From contig JAIFLR010000041.1 of assembly GCA_020048985.1 (NCBI GenBank), forward strand, positions 1-64,000: a stretch of DNA of 64,000 nucleotides, given 5' to 3'. This DNA is from Halobacteriovorax sp. GTDB taxonomy: Bacteria > Bdellovibrionota > Bacteriovoracia > Bacteriovoracales > Bacteriovoracaceae. The position numbers and the translations under genes were made by a program. A model generated the notes under the pieces. The model had not been told where the DNA came from, did no database searches, and worked only from the letters and a program-made list of their open reading frames with translations. Positions 16,863 to 25,937 of this stretch are shown one piece after another (position 1 is the first letter of the stretch; each line of letters begins with the position of its first letter).

Positions 16863-18149
16863 TTATTTTCTTAGTTCAAGTTTGTACGCTTTTTCCATCA
16901 CTGGTTTTTTAGCGTTCATCAATACTCCGTCCACATTAATGGGGGCGGTAAGCTTAATCGCCACGTCATTCTTCTTGGCCAAATCATGTTGCATGATATT
17001 TGCCAGATTTAAATTCAAGATTGAACCAATCACTCCAGCGTGGGCCGAAGGATAAGACGCCTTGAGTTCGGCCACTATTTTGCTTCTTCCGATTTTAGGA
17101 TTAGCAGTAACAACCGCATCCACTTTCCCCATCGCCGAGATGCTGCCTTCGATACCAAGACTCAAAACACTATTGGCCTCATTAAACTTGGCGTCTTTAA
17201 GATTAACTGGGAAGGCCGGAGAGACCATATTGGCATCAAGAATTTCGAACACGACATCTCCTTGAATCGTGATCTCGGTAGCCGATTCCTGAGAGGTGAT
17301 TTCTTTTTTCTTCAAGAAAACAAAAACCTGAGGTTCTTTTAAGAGTTTAACTTCAGAAGTGAACGTTTCAAATTTTGCATCCGGAGCTTGAACTGAAAGG
17401 TGCAAAGGAAATTCTTCCACTAAACCATTGGTTAAGAAGTGAACTTGAACTTCTCCTGACAGTTTTTTAGCAGTTGTTTCATCTCTATAAAGGGTACGCA
17501 TACAAGCATACTCTTCCTGACGGTATCGAGTCTCATTTCCACAGACTCGCTCAGAGTAAGGAACATTACGACAGGCATTGTGACCTGGAACAGTCTCACA
17601 ACGGCGGCGAGGAACATCGTCACAATCTTGATCTGTATAACTTACGTCACGGCAGATTCTATCGCCACCAACCGTACGACAAGACTCTCCCCCACCAACG
17701 GTTTGACAAGATTGCCCACCACCAACGGTTTGGCAAACTTCCTGACCTTGAGAATTGGTACGACACACTTCACGAGTTGGTCTTTCGGTACAAACTTCGC
17801 GGCTTGGTCTTTCGTGACATTCCTGATGACTTGGGCCCGTATGACATTCCTCACGAGTGCGAGTGACGTTGCGACAAACACGCTCATACTCAGTATGGCA
17901 CTCTTCCGATGAAGGAATCCAAGTACATTCTTCACGGTGCCTGGTGACGTCACGGCATTCATAACTCTGGTACGGAATATCTCGCGTGCAGGTAGAGGGA
18001 ACTTGATAAGGAACCGGGCGAACAACATTGATGTTTTGTTCAATCTTGATCACATCAGAGTTTTGACCACGAAAATTAATTTGTGACTCAACTTGAGCGT
18101 GCGTGGACACGCTCACGAGCATAAGAAACAGAGCTGTTAATAAACGCAT
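16863..18149 (-). CDS. Exported protein with regular 18-cysteine repeat region
   Basis: A 428-residue protein with a signal peptide (about 1-18, THA cleavage). Residues 54-216 hold 18 cysteines at spacings of 8-13, mostly 9-10, in repeating units such as C(Q/R)TVGGG, ERPxREVC and CRNVxY; the DNA itself is tandemly repeated around 17685-17735. The C-terminal 200 residues form a non-Cys domain of beta-rich type. Such a ladder suggests a disulfide-stabilised rod on the cell surface or in the periplasm, or metal binding; I recognise no family. ATG 18149 is chosen because the signal peptide starts there. Confidence 0.8.
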   Translation of the reverse strand: MRLLTALFLMLVSVSTHAQVESQINFRGQNSDVIKIEQNINVVRPVPYQVPSTCTRDIPYQSYECRDVTRHREECTWIPSSEECHTEYERVCRNVTRTREECHTGPSHQECHERPSREVCTERPTREVCRTNSQGQEVCQTVGGGQSCQTVGGGESCRTVGGDRICRDVSYTDQDCDDVPRRRCETVPGHNACRNVPYSERVCGNETRYRQEEYACMRTLYRDETTAKKLSGEVQVHFLTNGLVEEFPLHLSVQAPDAKFETFTSEVKLLKEPQVFVFLKKKEITSQESATEITIQGDVVFEILDANMVSPAFPVNLKDAKFNEANSVLSLGIEGSISAMGKVDAVVTANPKIGRSKIVAELKASYPSAHAGVIGSILNLNLANIMQHDLAKKNDVAIKLTAPINVDGVLMNAKKPVMEKAYKLELRK

Positions 18150-18357
18150 GATGACCCCTATTTTAAGATAAAATGACACTCTTCCTGAGTTAATCAGGTC
18201 GGTATTGCAATTATTTTGCCATTGAAAATCTGTAAAATTTTCAACACTTGATGCGTGACCACAAAGTCACCAGTGCCATAATGAATTGAGCTGCACCGCA
18301 CATTACAAATCGCACAATAAAGTTACAATTTAAGTATAAAAATTTTTGGGAGTCTCT

Positions 18358-18813
18358 ATGCGTTTATCAATTATGCTTTTGGGTTTAGTTTCATTTTCAG
18401 CTATCGCGGCTTGCCCAAATCTTGGTGGCGTTTATAAAATTTGTCGCTCATCAACGAATCAAAACATGATGACTGAAGTAGTGGTGGATCAAAAAATTGT
18501 GAACAAGTACAACCAATTCACTTTTACGACCAAAGAAGCTGAAGTGGAAGAAGTACGCATTGAAAAATATATTGCTGATGGAAAAACTAAAATTGTTTCT
18601 GATACAGATTCCGATACAGGCATCACCATCAAGACAGAGACCTTAACCACTTGTCTGGATGATGTCCTGAATATCAAAATGAATGCGACTCTGGATGCGG
18701 AAGCGTTTGCCAACATCACGATCAAAACTCACAAAGAAGGCAATCGCCTGATCCAGGTTTTTAGCGGAGTGAGTATGGGTGATCAGGTCAGCGATACCAT
18801 TACATGCGAATAA
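18358..18813 (+). CDS. Small exported protein, unknown function
   Basis: A 151-residue protein with a signal peptide (1-17, AIA cleavage) and a mature beta-rich domain with Cys near 18, 29, 99 and at the C-terminus that could form two disulfides. ATG 18358 follows TGGGAG by about 7 bases; an upstream TTG at 18346 overlaps that site and is not preferred. A TATAAA at 18335-18340 may be its -10 box. It is divergent from the Cys-rich protein. Function unknown. Confidence 0.65.
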   Translation: MRLSIMLLGLVSFSAIAACPNLGGVYKICRSSTNQNMMTEVVVDQKIVNKYNQFTFTTKEAEVEEVRIEKYIADGKTKIVSDTDSDTGITIKTETLTTCLDDVLNIKMNATLDAEAFANITIKTHKEGNRLIQVFSGVSMGDQVSDTITCE

Positions 18814-18859
18814 AAGCTAAAACGACGAGTAAAAAACAGGCACCAATCAGCTTTTGCAT
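18800..18859 (-). CDS. Possible 19-residue membrane peptide
   Basis: A tiny frame on the minus strand (MQKLIGACFLLVVLAFIRM) preceded by a perfect GGAGG 5 bases before the ATG. One hydrophobic helix is flanked by basic residues. It overlaps the end of the gene at 18358-18813 on the other strand. The ribosome site is the only support beyond the frame itself. Confidence 0.3.
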   Translation of the reverse strand: MQKLIGACFLLVVLAFIRM

Positions 18860-19012
18860 TCCGTCCTCCATTTAGTTTCGGGAATATCTATTGATAACAT
18901 GGACCCTAAGCCTGCGTAAGAAGTGCATTTTGGCCCTCTTAAGATAGATATTTTTTACAATTTCCCTTAAATTTCAGGCACGAAAGCTCTTTTTGCCATA
19001 TATAGAGCGCCT

Positions 19013-21136
19013 ATGAAACTCATCACACTCCTCTTTTTAAGCACTCTGCTGACCGTAACTCCCCTGCACGTTCAGGCGCAGAACTATAAGCTGGAGAATA
19101 CGTCAGATCTCTTAGGGGGATGTGGATACATTCATACAGACAAATACAGCTTTAATGATGTCCTCATTCTGATCCAGGAACAGCTCAAAAATAAACTAGA
19201 AAAGGATCAGGCCTGTGCGGCACCTTTGGCACAATTAAATTCTCAATTAATTGAGATGGACTCATACTTTAATCGTAAGATTACCGAAACCGAGAGGATG
19301 GAGTTATCTAAGAACGCCAATAAAGATTATCTCCTCGATCTTGAGTCCGAAATCTTGCTCCTGAGTCCTACCGACCCTGCTCAAGCGGCACGTATAAGTA
19401 TTCTTCAGTCAATGATCGACTCAGTAAAATACAAGTCAATCACCTTAGGCGTTGAAACTCAATTGGCGACTTTGGAAGATAAAAAAAATGAAGATATGGA
19501 GATGGCCCAAAAATGGCAAAACGTTTATGCCAATTCAGCAGCGGCCCTCGCCACATTAAATTCACTTGATTCTCACTGCGTAGATCGTTTGGGTGGCTGG
19601 AAAAATATGATTCCAGTCGTAATGAAACTCGCCTCTGCCGCAGGTCCTTTGGTTGGTGGAGCTGCAGGAGGAATCATTTCCGCAGGTTTTGAAGTTGGTG
19701 GGCAATTAGCTATTCTTCTTCGTAATAATCGCCTTAAAGGGGCCATTAGCTCCACTCTCCGTGTTCAGAACGCCCAAATCATTGCTTGTACTTACTCTGT
19801 ACTTCAGACCAACGCTTGTGAACTCAAGCGCGCCAAGAATTTAATGGACGACAAGAAAAAGATCACTGAATTAATCAACCAACAAGTCTCCAACACAAAA
19901 AACGTGGAGTATGAATCGTATTATCTGCAATTATCGAGACTCAGCCGAATCCATAAAATGTTCAAAGACATTGGTTCGATGGGATCGGCGCTGACTTTAG
20001 ATCTTGATCTATTAGCTAGTTATTTTGAGGCGGTCAGATTAGATCCCGAGAATATCGGTGGTATACCTGCAGAAAGCGCTAGTGATGATGAGCGAGCAGA
20101 CTTTCTAATTAGCATGAAGGCCCGTGGAGTCGAGTGGGCCACTCGAGATATGGGTGGAGTACTAAGTTTAGCCGAGCAGGTCCAACAGGTGAAAGAAATC
20201 ATCAGCACGGCCAAGAGTACGATTAAAGCGGCCCAAGATTTAATGACGAAAAAACAGTCATTCTACGATTTACAACGAGAAATTATTGCGAGTAATCAGT
20301 TCGTTGCCAAAGAATTGAAAAGTATCCAGACCTATACCACTAGTTACCTGAATTCCGGAAAACTTCCTCCTCAGTACCGTGCGGACTTTGCCAGCAATGA
20401 ACGTATGTTGAAAAAAATTGTGGATTATATAACTTTTGATTATACCGGCAATACAGATGAAGATTTTGAGAAATATCTTGAAGACATTAATGTCAAAGGT
20501 AGAGTCTTGTTTGAAGAAATGTCCCGTGGCTCTATCGCTCAAATTACCGCCCAAACGGTTTTGATGATTCCAGACATTGCTTTCAAAAGGTTTAATCGTC
20601 CTTTCAGAAACCTCGAGAAATATTTCCTGAATAATGATGTCATTCGTCGGGCCGATCCGACTTATGCTCCTTACACTGATTTCGTTATTACTCGCTCGAT
20701 GCAGTCAAAATTTAATACTTATCCTGATTTCCATGGATCTAGTGAAGCCTTCAGAGTAGAGACTTATTTGGCCGCCAAAAACGGCTTAGAGAAAGGATTT
20801 AAACGAGAAATCATTCGCATGGTTAAAGGTGCGATGGAATCTAATTCAGATATCCTAAAAGCATTTGAAGGAAAAACTGCTGCTCACTTATGTGCTCTCT
20901 ACGCTCCGTTCTTAAAAGAAGATGCTCCTCAACTTTTTAAGCAATGTCAGACTAATTATAAGTCCCTCTCACTATTTCCAATCTTAACCGAAGCTAACCG
21001 ACCTGATTCAATGCAAATTGATTACAACGATCCATGTTTTTATAACTCATATAAGCAAGAAGAAGAAGGTCAGCGCCGTTTATTCGAAGTCCTGATTGAC
21101 TACGGAAGCCGGAATAATCTAACCTTGACCGAATGA
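19013..21136 (+). CDS. Large exported helical protein, unknown function
   Basis: A 707-residue protein with a signal peptide (1-22, VQA cleavage). The mature part is mostly predicted helix, with heptad-like stretches around 55-190 and 260-430, split by a Gly/Ala-rich hydrophobic stretch (about 200-240, AAGPLVGGAAGGIISAG). Coils around a hydrophobic hairpin recall alpha-helical pore formers, but I find no family signature, so this is only a shape argument. Scattered cysteines are present. Its stop overlaps the next start (ATGA), so it is cotranscribed with the SprT-like protein. Confidence 0.75.
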   Translation: MKLITLLFLSTLLTVTPLHVQAQNYKLENTSDLLGGCGYIHTDKYSFNDVLILIQEQLKNKLEKDQACAAPLAQLNSQLIEMDSYFNRKITETERMELSKNANKDYLLDLESEILLLSPTDPAQAARISILQSMIDSVKYKSITLGVETQLATLEDKKNEDMEMAQKWQNVYANSAAALATLNSLDSHCVDRLGGWKNMIPVVMKLASAAGPLVGGAAGGIISAGFEVGGQLAILLRNNRLKGAISSTLRVQNAQIIACTYSVLQTNACELKRAKNLMDDKKKITELINQQVSNTKNVEYESYYLQLSRLSRIHKMFKDIGSMGSALTLDLDLLASYFEAVRLDPENIGGIPAESASDDERADFLISMKARGVEWATRDMGGVLSLAEQVQQVKEIISTAKSTIKAAQDLMTKKQSFYDLQREIIASNQFVAKELKSIQTYTTSYLNSGKLPPQYRADFASNERMLKKIVDYITFDYTGNTDEDFEKYLEDINVKGRVLFEEMSRGSIAQITAQTVLMIPDIAFKRFNRPFRNLEKYFLNNDVIRRADPTYAPYTDFVITRSMQSKFNTYPDFHGSSEAFRVETYLAAKNGLEKGFKREIIRMVKGAMESNSDILKAFEGKTAAHLCALYAPFLKEDAPQLFKQCQTNYKSLSLFPILTEANRPDSMQIDYNDPCFYNSYKQEEEGQRRLFEVLIDYGSRNNLTLTE

Positions 21137-22227
21137 TCATCTACGACCAGACCAGTATTGCCTTTATCCAAAGAACTGAGGAACTCCTCAGGGAAATCCT
21201 CACGACTTTGGGTTTTGAAGTCAGAACGAAACGCTTTGTTTTCAAAAAATATCTCTTTCCAGTGAACGTTGTGGTGTTTGAAGGTGGAGCCGAACTCGCC
21301 CACTTTAATGCCAGCTACTACCAAATTGCCCTTAACCGAAAACTCATCTATCAGGCCAAAGACTCAGTTCTACGGGATATTTTAAAGCATGAACTCGCCC
21401 ACTATCTAACCTTTCTGGAGTACGGAAGTGTTCAGGCCCATGGCCCGGAGTTCAAAGAAACATGCATCCGTTATGGATTTCCTGCTGAAATAGCCCTGGC
21501 CACCATGAATCTGGAGCACGCCAATCTTTCTAAAGAGGGCGATATTGATTCCGAAAAGATTCTGGAGAAAGTAAAAAAACTTCTGCAACTCGCGCAAAGC
21601 TCAAATGCCCATGAAGCAGAGCTCGCCACCATTAAGGCCAATGCCCTTCTCTTGCGGCACAACCTCGATCACGTGAATCTCAAAAACAATGATGAGCCCA
21701 TTTATCTGGACCGTGTTCTTCTGCAAAAAAGAAAAGACGCCAAAATTTCTGCCATATACGACATGCTCAGACACTTCATCGTGAAGCCAGTGATCAGCTT
21801 TGGAAAAAATTCTTGCTGCTTGGAAGTTTCAGGTCCCCTCACCAACGTAAAGCTCGCCGTTTATGTCGCCAATTTTCTGGATCAAGAATTTGAGCACCTT
21901 TGGGATAAGGCCAAGAGCGAGCATGGGCTTCAGGGTCTGCGTGCGAAAAATTCTTTTTTCTTAGGTATCGCCAAAGGTTTTGATGAAAAGATGAAAGAAT
22001 CAAAATCCAATCTCTCGGCTTCAGATCAAAAGGCCCTGATGGTTGTGGAAAAAGATCTGACTCTCAGAACCAAAATGATTTACCGCTCCCTTGCTTCTTC
22101 TCGCTCCCAAAACAATGTGGACTCTCACGCAGGCGCTCTGGGAGTGGTAAGTGGTAAGAATCTTTCTATCCGCCAGGGTGTTGAGACCTCTTCAAAAAAT
22201 CTGTACCTAGGCTTTTCAAAGTCGTAG
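21133..22227 (+). CDS. SprT-like zinc metalloprotease fused to DUF2786
   Basis: A 364-residue cytoplasmic protein. The N-terminal SprT-like domain has the zinc motif HELAH at 86-90 with a third ligand candidate H103 (QAHGPEF). A DUF2786 segment follows at about 143-180 (KVKKLLQLAQS, EAELATIKANALL). The C-terminal 180 residues are unassigned. SprT/Spartan-type proteases cut DNA-protein crosslinks in other organisms; the role here is unknown. It is translationally coupled to the 707-residue exported protein by an ATGA overlap, an odd pairing of cytoplasmic and exported products. Confidence 0.82.
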   Translation: MIIYDQTSIAFIQRTEELLREILTTLGFEVRTKRFVFKKYLFPVNVVVFEGGAELAHFNASYYQIALNRKLIYQAKDSVLRDILKHELAHYLTFLEYGSVQAHGPEFKETCIRYGFPAEIALATMNLEHANLSKEGDIDSEKILEKVKKLLQLAQSSNAHEAELATIKANALLLRHNLDHVNLKNNDEPIYLDRVLLQKRKDAKISAIYDMLRHFIVKPVISFGKNSCCLEVSGPLTNVKLAVYVANFLDQEFEHLWDKAKSEHGLQGLRAKNSFFLGIAKGFDEKMKESKSNLSASDQKALMVVEKDLTLRTKMIYRSLASSRSQNNVDSHAGALGVVSGKNLSIRQGVETSSKNLYLGFSKS

Positions 22228-22236
22228 AATACTCCT

Positions 22237-22695
22237 ATGAGTAATATGACTTCAGAACACTTCTTTACACTTTTCCGCTCCTTCAACAAATACGACCTGG
22301 ATAACGGGCTTGGGTTTGAAATTCATGAGCCGGGTTCTATCACTTATAAAATGACGATTGCTGAGAAACATCTCAGCTCTCCGAATACTGCCCATGGGGC
22401 GGCCCTGGCCGGTTTTATGGATTGTGTTTTGGGTTTATCGGCCCTGTCTCAAGCTGTCGCCCACGGAACCTTAACTTCAACGGTTGAATTCAAAATTAAT
22501 TATATTCGTCCCGTCTCATTAGGTGAAGAAATCACTGGCACAGGTAAAGTGGTTCACAAAGGTAAAAGTCTTATTATCAGCTCCGGGGAAATTCGCAATT
22601 CAAAGGGCGAATTGGTAGCCTTGGGCCAAGGAACCTTCAACACTTATCCGTTTAATAAAAAGGATCATCTCCATGAATTTGCAACCCCAGGCTAG
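22237..22695 (+). CDS. Hotdog-fold thioesterase, PaaI family
   Basis: A 152-residue single hotdog domain. The segment AHGAALAGFMDCVLGLSA, with its acidic residue, is the catalytic helix typical of PaaI/YdiI thioesterases, followed by TVEFKINYIRP and a C-terminal GQGTFNTYP strand. It probably hydrolyses an acyl-CoA thioester. It lies 9 bases after the SprT gene and overlaps the DUF423 gene by 23 bases. Confidence 0.85.
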   Translation: MSNMTSEHFFTLFRSFNKYDLDNGLGFEIHEPGSITYKMTIAEKHLSSPNTAHGAALAGFMDCVLGLSALSQAVAHGTLTSTVEFKINYIRPVSLGEEITGTGKVVHKGKSLIISSGEIRNSKGELVALGQGTFNTYPFNKKDHLHEFATPG

Positions 22696-23059
22696 AAAAT
22701 ACTTAGTAACCGGCTGCGCTTTTCTAGCGATGGCCGTTTTGATCGGGGCCTTCGGTGCTCATGGAATTAAAAGCATGGTCACACCTGAGAAGCTTGTAAC
22801 ATTTGAAACTGGTGTTCGTTATCATTTCTATCATGCTTTTGGTCTTGTGATGGTGGCGATTGCGCAGCAATCTTTTCCGGGAATACGTCTTAATACATCT
22901 TTTTATGCCTTCATCGTAGGCATTCTTCTTTTTTCATTTAACTGTTATTTTTATGTTCTATCGGACGTAAAAACTTTCGCGATGATTGTGCCTGTCGGCG
23001 GACTGATGTTTGTTTTGGGATGGATACTGTTTGCGTGGAATGCTTTAAAACTTCGGTAG
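22673..23059 (+). CDS. DUF423 family membrane protein
   Basis: A 128-residue inner-membrane protein with four hydrophobic helices and the family hallmark AVLIGAFGAHGIK, then TGVRYHFYHAFGLV. It is the YgdD-type DUF423 family, of unknown function. An AAGGA precedes ATG 22673 inside the thioesterase gene, whose frame it overlaps by 23 bases. The 3' end overlaps the convergent lipoprotein gene by 15 bases. Confidence 0.88.
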   Translation: MNLQPQARKYLVTGCAFLAMAVLIGAFGAHGIKSMVTPEKLVTFETGVRYHFYHAFGLVMVAIAQQSFPGIRLNTSFYAFIVGILLFSFNCYFYVLSDVKTFAMIVPVGGLMFVLGWILFAWNALKLR

Positions 23060-24184
23060 TCCGAAACCACAGTTGTTTTGTAAATAAATTTCAAACTCTT
23101 CGTCAGTCGCGAACTTAAATTCAATAGGAGCGACATCAATTGCGTCCCAAAAATCAGTTTTAGGACGGCGACACTTTTGTCCAGTGGTTCCATTAGTGAT
23201 CAAGACTTCTGCTGAGCCTTTATTTCCAAATTCCATATCAATTTTTTCTTTTTCGAATTCACCCAGTTGTGGAGATTGCCCGCGAGAGTTAACTCTTAAT
23301 ACAACACCTCTACCATTGTATTTCAAGTCAGCGTACTGGCGCTTCATACGGTCAGGAGTGATATCGATAGCGCCTTCCTGAAACACTCCGCCAATGATTT
23401 CTTTTGAATCTTTATCAAAAATCATCTTCTCACCGTTTGGAAGTGTCACACGCATCGTTGTCTCTAATTGCTCGAGGACCGGCAGCTGATTTCGTGGAAA
23501 AATCATAAATAGCGAATGCATGGTATGAGAAATGGTTTCATTTGGAGCATCATCAATTTGCATGGCAATATTTTGGCGTGCATGCTCAGGATACTCAAAA
23601 TTAAAGGTACGTGATGAACTAAGTCGCTTCACTATCTTATTTGAGCCAACGTTCACAAAACTAAACTCTTCAGAACCTGAGGCCGGAAAACGACTCCCTC
23701 TCCCAACCATGACTTCCCCATTGGCCTTGGCCTCAAGGTACTCGTGGTGAAAAGGCAAAAGGCTATCCTTCATAGGTGAAGTCGAAGATTTCAAGACTAC
23801 GACCTTACTTTTAATTTTATTTTTCCAATCGACCTGCATGCGAATATCCGGACTCTTCACTCTTGGTAGCAAGTCTGTTTTATAGACTCCCTGCTTAAGA
23901 GAAAAAGGCTTGGCCTCAATTTCCTGGGAGCATGAGAGAGTTAGGTCTGTTGGATCGACGTTAGTTAAGAGAGCTCCGTCTTGATCAAATAGTTTGGCAA
24001 TAAGATGAGTAGAATCCATACCGCTAGCAAAAACTGTTGAGTCTTTAAAACTTAGTTCAATGCGCGCCACCCGAACTGAATCATCGGTCAGACTGGCAAG
24101 ATAGGCCTTAGATGAATTAAATTTGTACTTCAATGATGTTGAAGAAGAGCAGCTCGCAAGTAGTAGGAGGATAAGAAAACGCAT
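23045..24184 (-). CDS. Lipoprotein of unknown function
   Basis: A 379-residue protein with a short signal and lipobox LLASC (Cys about 12). The mature part has strand-rich repeats of Ig-like or beta-sandwich character (about 40-130 and 200-330) and a C-terminal tail with three cysteines. No catalytic motif is seen. Probably an outer-membrane lipoprotein facing the periplasm. It is convergent with the DUF423 gene and lies upstream of queE in the same direction but separated from it. Confidence 0.72.
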   Translation of the reverse strand: MRFLILLLLASCSSSTSLKYKFNSSKAYLASLTDDSVRVARIELSFKDSTVFASGMDSTHLIAKLFDQDGALLTNVDPTDLTLSCSQEIEAKPFSLKQGVYKTDLLPRVKSPDIRMQVDWKNKIKSKVVVLKSSTSPMKDSLLPFHHEYLEAKANGEVMVGRGSRFPASGSEEFSFVNVGSNKIVKRLSSSRTFNFEYPEHARQNIAMQIDDAPNETISHTMHSLFMIFPRNQLPVLEQLETTMRVTLPNGEKMIFDKDSKEIIGGVFQEGAIDITPDRMKRQYADLKYNGRGVVLRVNSRGQSPQLGEFEKEKIDMEFGNKGSAEVLITNGTTGQKCRRPKTDFWDAIDVAPIEFKFATDEEFEIYLQNNCGFGLPKF

Positions 24185-24225
24185 GTCTTCTTATCGGTTA
24201 AGGCTCTTAATACTTGAGTGTTTTG

Positions 24226-24927
24226 TTAAACTAGTCTTTCCGAAGGCCCGTAGGCCCATTTGTGTTGCTGACCAATCACTCGGAATGGTAACCCAAAGGA
24301 TTCATTGAGCTGAATCACCTGCTGAAAGCGATTCATAGGAAAGGCTTCACCGGGCTCATAACAAGGAGTCAGGCACCAAGGGATATAAGAAGAAATCTGT
24401 CCTCTCACAAAGTGGAAGACGTCATAGGTGGCTTCAAAATCTTTCTTATCTGCTACGACCGCTTTAATCTGCGCCTTAGGTCCATATTCCAGCAAAAATT
24501 TAACCATCAATTCTTTAGAAGTTCTGACTTGAGTGGAAGGTGTTTTAAAATCGTAAGAAATAAAATCAACCAGATCAAAAACTTCTTTTACGATTCTAGT
24601 TCCGGCCGCTTCGATATTGACGAAATAATTACGAGCTTTGAGTTCTTTAATGAGTTCTACCAGAGAGGGAATATGAGAAGGATGAAGTGGATCTCCCCCG
24701 GTAATTGAAACTCGCTTGATAAGATTTTGCGACAGGACTTCAATTTTTTCCATGACTTCATCAAGAGACTGCGTGAAAGCGGGATCAAAATCCCACGTGT
24801 CTTTTGTATCACAATTTACGCAACCAATATTGCAGCCTTGAAAGCGCACGAAAATTTGCGGAATACCAATATGGATCCCTTCACCTTCGGTGGCCCTGTA
24901 AATTGAATTAATTAAGAGTGTTGTCAT
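24226..24927 (-). CDS. queE: 7-carboxy-7-deazaguanine synthase
   Basis: A 233-residue radical SAM enzyme converting 6-carboxytetrahydropterin to 7-carboxy-7-deazaguanine in queuosine synthesis. It has IYRATEGEG at the start and the cluster motif CNIGCVNC (C32-C36-C39, CX3CX2C), then SITGGDPLHP for SAM binding. Its start is normal for QueE, yet no Shine-Dalgarno is seen, and a hairpin abuts the ATG. Tgt, which acts later in the pathway, is at 37842-38972. Confidence 0.92.
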   Translation of the reverse strand: MTTLLINSIYRATEGEGIHIGIPQIFVRFQGCNIGCVNCDTKDTWDFDPAFTQSLDEVMEKIEVLSQNLIKRVSITGGDPLHPSHIPSLVELIKELKARNYFVNIEAAGTRIVKEVFDLVDFISYDFKTPSTQVRTSKELMVKFLLEYGPKAQIKAVVADKKDFEATYDVFHFVRGQISSYIPWCLTPCYEPGEAFPMNRFQQVIQLNESFGLPFRVIGQQHKWAYGPSERLV

Positions 24928-24953
24928 TTCGGCCGGATTCTAACATGGCCGAA
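24928..24953 (-). promoter_or_regulatory. Hairpin abutting the queE start codon
   Basis: An inverted repeat TTCGGCC/GGCCGAA (7 bp, 12-base loop) ends exactly at the base before the queE ATG. It would occupy the ribosome-binding region in the mRNA. Seen in sequence; the regulatory role is inferred. Confidence 0.4.
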
Positions 24954-25070
24954 AGTGAGTGAAAACCAAGAGATATCCGAGAGTTTCTCCGGAGTAAATT
25001 TTACAGATCAAAAGCATCTACATACAATCAATCTAAGCACAAATCTGGACCCGTTTTTTAAAGGTATTTC

Positions 25071-25937
25071 ATGAGATTTCAATACGTTACCTCTCAATTG
25101 ATTCTGGCGCTGCTTTTAGTGGGTTGTAATGAAGATGTCCCCTCTCGCAAGGCCATCAAACAAACTCCCCAGCCCGTAGTCACAGAAACAGTTACTGTTT
25201 ACTCCGGAATCCACCGGGAAATAGGCTCTAAGCCAATTACTTATAAGTCTGAAATCGGAGTCAACTCTGAGAGTCCAAAAATTCGGGCCATCCCAGATAT
25301 TCGTTTTGATGACGAGGGCGGAGACGAAAGAAATGTTACCACCAGAACTTTTAAGGTCAGACCTGATAAACTTTGTGGCGCTGATGCAAAGGCTACGCTG
25401 AATGCAAAAATTGCGGACTGCCTGTCCCAAAACGGTGATAAATCTGTTTGGGATGGAACAATCAATGCAGGATCTGCTGAATCTGAATGGGTGCTCGTAA
25501 CCTTATCCGAAAAAGAAAATGGTGAATCATTTGAAATCTGGCAGGATAAAAGAACTGGCATGCTTTGGTCTGGCCTCGTAGCAGTTGATGGCAACTGGTG
25601 TGCAGCTTCCGGCAGCCAACTTCAATCTTCTGATCATGTTGGAGAGCCATGCGAGATCACTGGCAAAGGCCAGAGTCTTTGCACAAAATATGCTCCCACT
25701 CAGCTTCCGGGTGTGAGCTGGCGCCTGCCTACTCGCCATGATTTCCTTCAAGCCGATATTGATGGAGTTCGATTTGTTCTGGATGGAGACTCAAATACTT
25801 TATGGACCGCCACTACTAGCACTGACGTGAAGGCGCGAGATAAGGCATGGACCTACAACATGCAGAATGGAACCTTAGTCGCCGAACTGATGAATACCAC
25901 GAGAAATGTTCGTTGTATCGGGACCCCAAACTTCTAA
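25071..25937 (+). CDS. Lipoprotein with DUF1566/Lcl-type domain
   Basis: A 288-residue protein with signal and lipobox LLVGC (Cys about 19). The C-terminal 130 residues fit DUF1566/Lcl: WQDKRTGMLWSG, then CAA..WRLPTRHDFLQ, an LWTATT strand and a final RNVRCIG. This is a C-type-lectin-like or FGE-like fold common on secreted proteins of Bdellovibrionota and gammaproteobacteria. The middle is an unassigned linker. Its stop overlaps the next start (TAATG). Confidence 0.78.
   Translation: MRFQYVTSQLILALLLVGCNEDVPSRKAIKQTPQPVVTETVTVYSGIHREIGSKPITYKSEIGVNSESPKIRAIPDIRFDDEGGDERNVTTRTFKVRPDKLCGADAKATLNAKIADCLSQNGDKSVWDGTINAGSAESEWVLVTLSEKENGESFEIWQDKRTGMLWSGLVAVDGNWCAASGSQLQSSDHVGEPCEITGKGQSLCTKYAPTQLPGVSWRLPTRHDFLQADIDGVRFVLDGDSNTLWTATTSTDVKARDKAWTYNMQNGTLVAELMNTTRNVRCIGTPNF

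Noticed and set aside
17685..17735. Short tandem repeats in the Cys-rich gene considered as a CRISPR array
   Set aside because: Repeats are about 27 bases without unique spacers and stay in coding frame, so they are protein repeats.
17474..17866. 130-codon plus-strand frame opposite the Cys-rich gene
   Set aside because: A shadow of the repeated cysteine codons; no start signal, and the minus-strand product has a signal peptide.
18999..19015. TATATA just before ATG 19013, suggesting another leaderless gene
   Set aside because: No acceptable -35 box 16-18 bases upstream, so the evidence is too weak.
24928..25070. preQ1 riboswitch before queE
   Set aside because: Only a simple hairpin is present; I could not find the pseudoknot and A-rich tail of preQ1 riboswitches.
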